Source: Limonium bicolor
Lineage: Eukaryota > Streptophyta > Magnoliopsida > Caryophyllales > Plumbaginaceae
Direction of reading: 5' to 3'
Assembly: GCA_023374045.1 (NCBI GenBank)
Contig: CM041779.1
Coordinates: 297,238,167 to 297,302,166, forward strand
DNA: 64,000 nt
The translations under genes were made by a program, and so were the position numbers. Below, piece by piece: positions 57,701 through 64,000 of the stretch. The number at the start of each line of letters is the position of its first letter. Position 1 is the stretch's first letter. The notes beneath the pieces were generated by a model. The model worked only from the letters and a program-made list of their open reading frames with translations. It made no database searches and was not told the origin of the DNA.

Positions 57701-58078
57701 AGGCCAATCCCCAAAGTTCTACATTCATTAACAATAGTTATTTGTTTATCATAGTTAAGTATTTCTTAAGTAGGATCATACCGTGTTCAGTACTTGGCAT
57801 TATGCCTCTAATATTCCCAACCTTCGCTCATAAGCTCAGGTGACCTCGATCTCATAGGTAAGGGAAAATAAATATTGACGTATCCCATTAGGTGAGAGGT
57901 TACCTAAATCAGGTCTCTCTAAATCTTGATACTTACTAATCACATATAAGTCTCATCGACTGATACTATAAACACATATTTATGCATCATGCATTAGGTT
58001 TTAAGTTCTAGGCTTACCAGTTTCACGCTGAGCGCTCGCCTCATCGCCTGAAGTTCCCACTGTGTACAGGGTATTTCC
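54731..58078 (-). other. Element E internal region without recognisable pol
   Basis: About 3.3 kb sits where RT, RNase H and integrase should be. It is AT-rich with many stops in all frames, and I found no YVDD/FIDD, RNase H or D,D,E motif. It may be replaced or heavily decayed sequence. Confidence 0.6.
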
Positions 58079-59139
58079 TCATGGAACTATCTCCTTTCCC
58101 TTCCAACTCTCGGATGAGGATGGCTGTCCTGCCGGTCCTCTAGCATAGGTGTTGTCCTGCGGTGCCTGGCCTACTCTTGGTCCGCCCGCCTCAGTAACTG
58201 GTGTCCTCTGTGAACCTCTAGCTCCCTTGTATAATCGGCTTCCTGGATTGGAAAAACATTCATACTCCCTGTGACCTTCCTTTTTGCAATAGCGGCACTC
58301 CACCTTCCTTCCAGCGCAATCTACGCCTGGGTGATCATTTCCACAACGTTTACAGTAATAGTGACGTAGGGTTGGCTTATTGCCTCTCGGTGGTGCTGAT
58401 CTCCGTGGCTGTGCATCAATGGCTGAGCCGGTCAGACGAGGAATATGTTCCCTTGTCTTCTGATCATGGAGATCCTTCCGCCGCTTCTTCCTTTCAAAGA
58501 ACTTCTTCCCCTTCTTGCAGTAACCACCAGGGGTTGCCCTATCATCATCTCCTTCAGTACTCTTCCTTTTCTTTCTTCCTGCGTCGGAGTAGTCGACTCC
58601 TGGTATATAGTTTAACAAATTGGTGCACCTTGCGTAGTACTGGTCAACTATTTGACTCCCTTGGATTAAGGTGTTGATCTCCTCCTTTTTCTCTGTTTTA
58701 TGTGTTCGGGTTAATACTTCTCCCGCAACACTTCCATAAACTCTGTCCATCCAAAGTCCGGTGTAGTTCTACGGTGGCTCTGAACAGTCCGCCACCAAAT
58801 GTCAGCTGCGCCCTCCAGGTTGTATGCGGCGATGTCGACCTGTTGGTCTTCTGGAACTCCGACAGCCTTGAACGCCTTCTGGTGCTCTTCAATGAACTTC
58901 TCCAGTGCGGCGGGGTCCGGTTCCCCTGAATAAGTTGGTACTCTTGCGTCTGCAACGCCCTTCAACCAGTTGGTTTCCCTGGGCCGCGGCGGGTGGGGTA
59001 TGGCTCTCGTAAATTGAGCTCCTAGTTCCTGCGCGAAAGTTGCCATGGCTGCTGCTAGTTCTGACACTGTTGGAACATCCGCCGGTGTCTCGCTACTGCG
59101 TCCACTACTGTCTCCATGTGGTCCTTCGCTTGTCGACAT
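58079..59139 (-). pseudogene. Element E gag remnant with two zinc knuckles
   Basis: From 59139 the frame shows a capsid start (NWLKGVADARVPTYSGEPDP, then AAYNLEGAADIWWRTV), typical of Tekay/Del gag. After a frame change near 58730 it continues (QIVDQYYARCTNLLNY), skips most of the capsid, and ends with Cys knuckles: CKRCGNDHPGVDC and CRYCKKEGHREYEC. Gag would package RNA in trans or in cis. The deletion and frameshift make a functional protein doubtful. Confidence 0.85.
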
Positions 59140-59336
59140 CTATAACAGTACACTATTATTTCTACCCGGTTGCTACACCGTCATACACAAATACAATCAT
59201 GTAAGTAAGCTAACTACTAGCAATAAAATATCCCTAGGGTTTTTCTAAGTCACGAATCCTCACGGACGTTTCCCGTTTCCCAATATTCCTATGCTCATTG
59301 TCCTAGACTCAGTATCTTTCATCAGAGCGGTACTCC

Positions 59337-59348
59337 GCTCTGATACCA
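59337..59348 (-). other. Element E primer binding site
   Basis: The minus strand reads TGGTATCAGAGC, five bases inside the 5' LTR: complementary to initiator tRNA-Met. Confidence 0.88.
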
Positions 59349-59353
59349 CTTTT

Positions 59354-62300
59354 TGTAACACCCCTAATCCTAAACCTGTAACGACGTCGCAATTTGTAGC
59401 ATAATAAATAATAATTTACAGCGGAAAATAAAACTAACTACCTTGGTGTTACACGCCGTTACTCACCCTTGTGAGTAACAAGGCATCCATCCAACAACCT
59501 TAACTCCTCACGCTGTGATGAACAGATACTGAGCACTCCTAATTATTACAAACCAGAACCAACTAAATGAGCAACTAACTGGATACATCAACCTCTTTAT
59601 TACAATACAAAAATGAAACCCAAGGTGTTGGTTGACAATCACAACAGCTACCCCCGTGTCCCGCACTCCGGCTTGAGTCTTCTTCAATAACCTGGAATGT
59701 TTGGTCCAATAAAGGGCTCAGCAATCGAAATGCTGGTATGCTAAATGTGATCTTAAGTCATCTAGATTCCTTAGTCGTTTTAGCCATCTTGATATTAGAT
59801 TCTTTACACGAAATACCGGTTTACAACAACAACAGTAATAACTGTAAGCATTAAACAATCACAAACAGTTCACCTGCAAACACCAGTGTACAATAGTACA
59901 CGACACCAATAGTCACATAACAATAACTCATAGAAACATCCTATAGTCACACATTAATAATCCATAACAATCACCAATAATCACATATTAATAATCCATA
60001 ACGATCTCCAAACGAGTTACGCGTATTAAATTGTACTTGTTAGTTAACCACCTGACCCTTATCCTTAAAACCAATCATTTAACCTTTTTCCAAATAATTT
60101 CCGCCTCAAGTGTCATGTTAAGACAAACCTTATCAACTTATTAATGGACGATAGTCCCCTGTGTTCCATTGGAACTAATACCAACGACCCTAGGCCCTGG
60201 TTGTTTGACCGATCCGGTCGAACCTGTGCCCCAACGACAATGCATTCCGCCATCCTCGAATGTGGCTGATGGATTTCCTTTGAGTGACTCCCCATTGAAG
60301 TCTCTCGTAGTGATCACAATGCGCAACTAGAAAGTCGAAACAATCCGGATTCCTCTCTTGATAAGTTAGCCCTTTTTGTCAATGACATAACAACCAATAC
60401 TTGAAATAAGACTATCACATTTGACCTTTGTTAGGTTCAATAATACCTAAAGGTCAGTTAGTCTCTTTTTTTTGTTTAGATGTATAAACTTTTAGTCATA
60501 AGACATTCACGCATAAGATACAACGCAACAGTTTAAACAATACCATATACAATATCATTCACATAAAATCATAGATATCGTTCTTAAACATTTAAACACA
60601 TAATGTCTGGACCTTAGGATAATCCTTAGGACATTCAGACCACACAATTAACATACCGTCCACCAAGTAACTGCTAGCTTGTCAAGTTCCTGTTTAGTAG
60701 TCCCTTCTCGTACGCTGTTATTTAAACATGTAATACCGGGTAATATTAATATAACTATTCATTAAATATTACAGTATTATCACTGTAACGTTTATACTCG
60801 TCGTATAATAACTTCGTATGTTATTTATTCTCCCCTGTTATTTTGACAGCGGTTCTAGATAACCTAGCAGTTCATTATTTCATGTGAAGCTCACATGTGA
60901 TAATGAATTTCCATTATACGGTATATCCTTATTTCATTATTCATATACTCATAATTATTTCCACTTATTCCTTATGTCATATTATTTGGTTAGTTATATT
61001 ATAACCACCTTTATTTTATAAACTTTATATTATACTCCATAATATACCATAATACATTATACTACCTAGTTTTACTTTCTTTCCTTATTAAACTACAATA
61101 CCAACCTTATTAATTCGGTATTCATCTATTATACCCAATAACTTAATAAATTATTAAATAACCACACATAGTTTCCGGTAATTATAATCCGAACCTATTA
61201 ACTTTTATAATTTACCAAACAACCATATACTATTATAATTTATTAAATACCCATATTATTTTCGGAAATTGTAAAACAGTTATATTAACTTCTATAAATT
61301 GCCAAATAACCCTATAACTTTTATAATTCATTAATTACCCACATTAACCTTTGTAACTATTAATTAACCACCTTACTTTTACAAATTACTAAATACTCCT
61401 ACTAATTTCGGTAATTACAACTAATACCACCAACCTTTATAATTTACAAATAAATCCCTTAATTTTCGGTTTTCCCTTATATTTTCCTTTATTCACTTTT
61501 AAACCCCAAAACTTTATATAAGTTACATATTAACTTATAATCTATAGTTTAAATATTTTATTTCTTAAAATAACCGAAACAACCCATATCTTTTCTTAAA
61601 TTACATTTCCGCCCATATTAAATTCTATCTTTCATATATACTTCCATAAATTACATATTCACCCCAAAATTTTATAAAATGTTATTTTAACACTTAACCA
61701 CTTATTTAAATTCACCAAAATTCATATTATAAATTCCTACCTTATATTATAACATAAATATACCAAATCAACCCCTTTGTTCTCGGCATTTATTATTCAT
61801 GCGTACACTAAACTTTTCAAAATTTACATTTTAACCACATAACTTATTAAACTAGCCATTTAAATACTTGTAGCTATTTTTAATAATCCCTAAATTTATA
61901 ATATAAGTTAGTACACTTATATATATTTCAAAAATTACCCAAACTATATATTAAGCTCTCGGCTTCAATTTAATTTTACCAAATGGTTTTAAAGCTTGAT
62001 TTAAACCTTATGATAAATACATATAAATGTATATAAGCCATATAACACTTCTAAAAATTATGCTAATGACTTAGGATGATTATAATCTCAAAATAGAGCA
62101 AATAAACCTTAGATAATTGGGTTTGTATTTATATGCACCCTAATTAATTTTGTGACACATATTTATACCTTAAGGTAATAATCTTACCTTATATGTTATA
62201 AATTATTTTCTTAACATTACAACCCATATATTTCGGCCTTAATTTATGTAATGATTATACATAATTTTTATACCAAAGTTTGAAGCTTAAATCAAGCTTA

Positions 62301-64000
62301 CACTTAATAAACCTTAATTATATAAACTTACCCCTTTAAATCAAGACAATTCTTGTACTTGATTTTTCCTTGATTTTCCAAGCTCTCCAAATGCTATCTT
62401 GATGAATAATTTTCGGCTCCTTAAATATATTAGGAGATCTATTTGTTAGACTTCTAACAAGGATTTATAATAATATTTGGAGAAATTTTACAAGAGTTTA
62501 CCTTAGGAATTTAACAAGGTATTTTTGATATACCTTGGGATGATTGTAGATCCAAGTTTCCTTCATGAAATAATGAAGAGAATATGGATTTAGAAGGTTA
62601 TATATTTCGAAAATTACTTAAGGAATTTTCTTAGGATTTTCAACATGAAAATATACCTTATCTTGATCTTGTTGTTCCTTGTGTTGTTGTTGGATTTAGG
62701 AACCTCCTTGTAGCATATATGCTTGGCGAAAATTGTAGAAATTTCTAGGATGATTTCTTGCTTCAAGACTTGATAGAATTAACTAGGAAATTGCATTAAA
62801 ATGGTGTTAGGAACTAGTACACCATTAATGGAGTTATTAGAACTTAGGAATTAACTTAGGAAATTAAGAGAGGAGAAAAGAGAGAGTAAGGTAGAAAGGA
62901 GCTTACCATCCGTGAGTGAGGTATGGCAAGGGAAATGGAAGCTCACGTAGAGCATTAGTAGAAGAGATTGAAGGTAATTAGAATTTGATTTGTTTATTGT
63001 CATGCTTATTATTTCTTTGATTACAAAATTAAGCTACTAAGATATCTTAATTGTCTAGGCATACGGCTGTAATGGAGCATAATGGAAGGCTCCATTTGTT
63101 TGTTGTCTCACGGTAATGGAGCACTAAAGACTAGTTAGTTTTTGTTAATTGCAACATGATGACCATGATAATTAACTACATTAGATGAGCTGAATTATTA
63201 TTTCTAATCTAGTCTTTCTTCTTGTAGGTGCCGGCTGTGCTGGAGCAAATGAGCAGCTCCAATTCATGCACTCTTATGGTAGTGGAATAGCTAGATAGGT
63301 TGATTAAGTTTTGTTAATTGTAAAGTGAGCTAATCTTGCTCATTAGTTTATATCTTCCTTTGCTAAATCACACAGCACTAAACTTGTCTCTTTTTTTATA
63401 GGTGTTCGGACAAGAAGCAAGCAGCAGCTCCAATTGTTGAAGATTTACAGTAATGGAGCATTAGGAAGCTACTTGATTTGTTAATTGTAATCAGTTAACT
63501 ATCTACCAATTATTGAGCTTAATTAATGAACTAACCTTGTCTCTTATGCAGGTGTGATCGGCTGGAACTGAAATGGGAGCTCCACTTCCTTGTAGTGCTA
63601 CGGTAATGGAGGTTCTAGCTAGCTTCTTGATTTTGTTAATTACAAACATGATTATCTTGGAAGTTAGGTATATGTTTTGTTAGGTTATTTAATTGTCAAT
63701 CAATATCCCCATTACTAGATCCAATCGGCAAGCACATGACAAGATTCCAACTTGTTTAATTTGTTAACTCACTTAGTTAAAGTGTGACTAGATTCACATT
63801 ACTTTTCATTGTCTTTGTCTAATCTAATCCCTGTTGTTTTCTCTTGCAGGTTATACGTATGAAGTCCTCTTCATTTGACTGTAATCAGATGCTATATTAA
63901 CATATTATACTTGCTAGGATGGGTCTTATTAGTTATAAGACAATTTTATTACATAAACTAGCCAAATGCCACCTTAACTCACGCCTGGAATGGGGATCAA
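59354..64000 (-). repeat. Element E, 5' LTR (cut by window end)
   Basis: This is colinear with 47977-52600 and highly similar. Differences are mostly point changes (for example CAATTTG versus TAATTCA near its start) plus a few small indels. The modular array is repeated at about 63060-63880. Confidence 0.9.

Larger units (their letters stand above)
47972..64000 (-). mobile_element. Element E: Tekay-like retrotransposon with about 5.6-kb LTRs, incomplete at window end
   Basis: The left (3') LTR is 47977-53559 and the right (5') LTR starts at 59354 and runs past the window. The primer site at 59337-59348 and the polypurine tract at 53560 show minus orientation. The internal 5.8 kb has gag remnants and an integrase tail but no RT, RNase H or integrase core. 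The two LTRs differ mainly by sparse substitutions, implying a fairly recent insertion into element D. AAATG at 47972-47976 is the presumed target duplication; its partner is outside. Confidence 0.88.

Overview
This is a plant nuclear window, most likely from a eudicot (I cannot place it to family). It is dominated by nested LTR retrotransposons. The evidence is Athila, Tat and Tekay-type Ty3/gypsy proteins, tRNA-complementary primer sites, target-site duplications, spliced exons with GT..AG ends, and TA-rich DNA-transposon remnants. No bacterial or organellar gene organisation is seen.

The host genes sit mainly in the first 4.4 kb. On the minus strand (611-1530) is a three-exon gene that I read as the precursor of a tyrosine-sulfated PSY-family peptide hormone: a signal peptide, a variable middle and a C-terminal DYEKTGPNPAHEPP motif. 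Facing away from it on the plus strand is a gene related to the plant mobile domain / Ulp1-associated (DUF1985-like) proteins. Its exons are scattered over 2.2-32.5 kb because LTR elements have landed in it. Element A (4376-9986) is in a coding exon, element B (10150-32267) is in an intron, and element C (from 32495) is at the end of the last visible exon.

Element A is a non-autonomous, minus-strand Athila-like element with one unfamiliar 272-aa acidic ORF. Element B is a minus-strand Athila element with gag, protease, RT-RNase H and integrase. It is split in its pol region by element F (15866-27542), a Tat-clade element with gag-pol on the minus strand and an additional spliced ORF on the opposite strand (Transposase_28 / 'putative gypsy type transposon' domain plus coiled coil). 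F also has two tandem-repeat arrays between pol and its 3' LTR. All three have matching 5-bp target-site duplications.

From 32.5 kb come two related non-coding elements with LTRs of over 4 kb and initiator-Met type primer sites, C and D. They are followed by E (47977 to beyond the window end), a minus-strand Tekay-like element with LTRs of about 5.6 kb, nested in D. E keeps only gag remnants and an integrase tail. Between C and D lie a broken duplicate of the peptide gene's promoter and first exon (37297-37962), a foldback MITE, a PIF/Harbinger-type element with TAA duplications, and about 1 kb of unassigned DNA.

The most striking pattern is shared across families. Every LTR here carries a cluster of short GC-rich inverted repeats (hairpins), each family with its own stem sequence. 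In C and D the clusters lie at the same offset in otherwise colinear LTRs but have different stems. Many ORF breaks are single-base changes, some in homopolymer runs, so part of the apparent decay may be assembly error.
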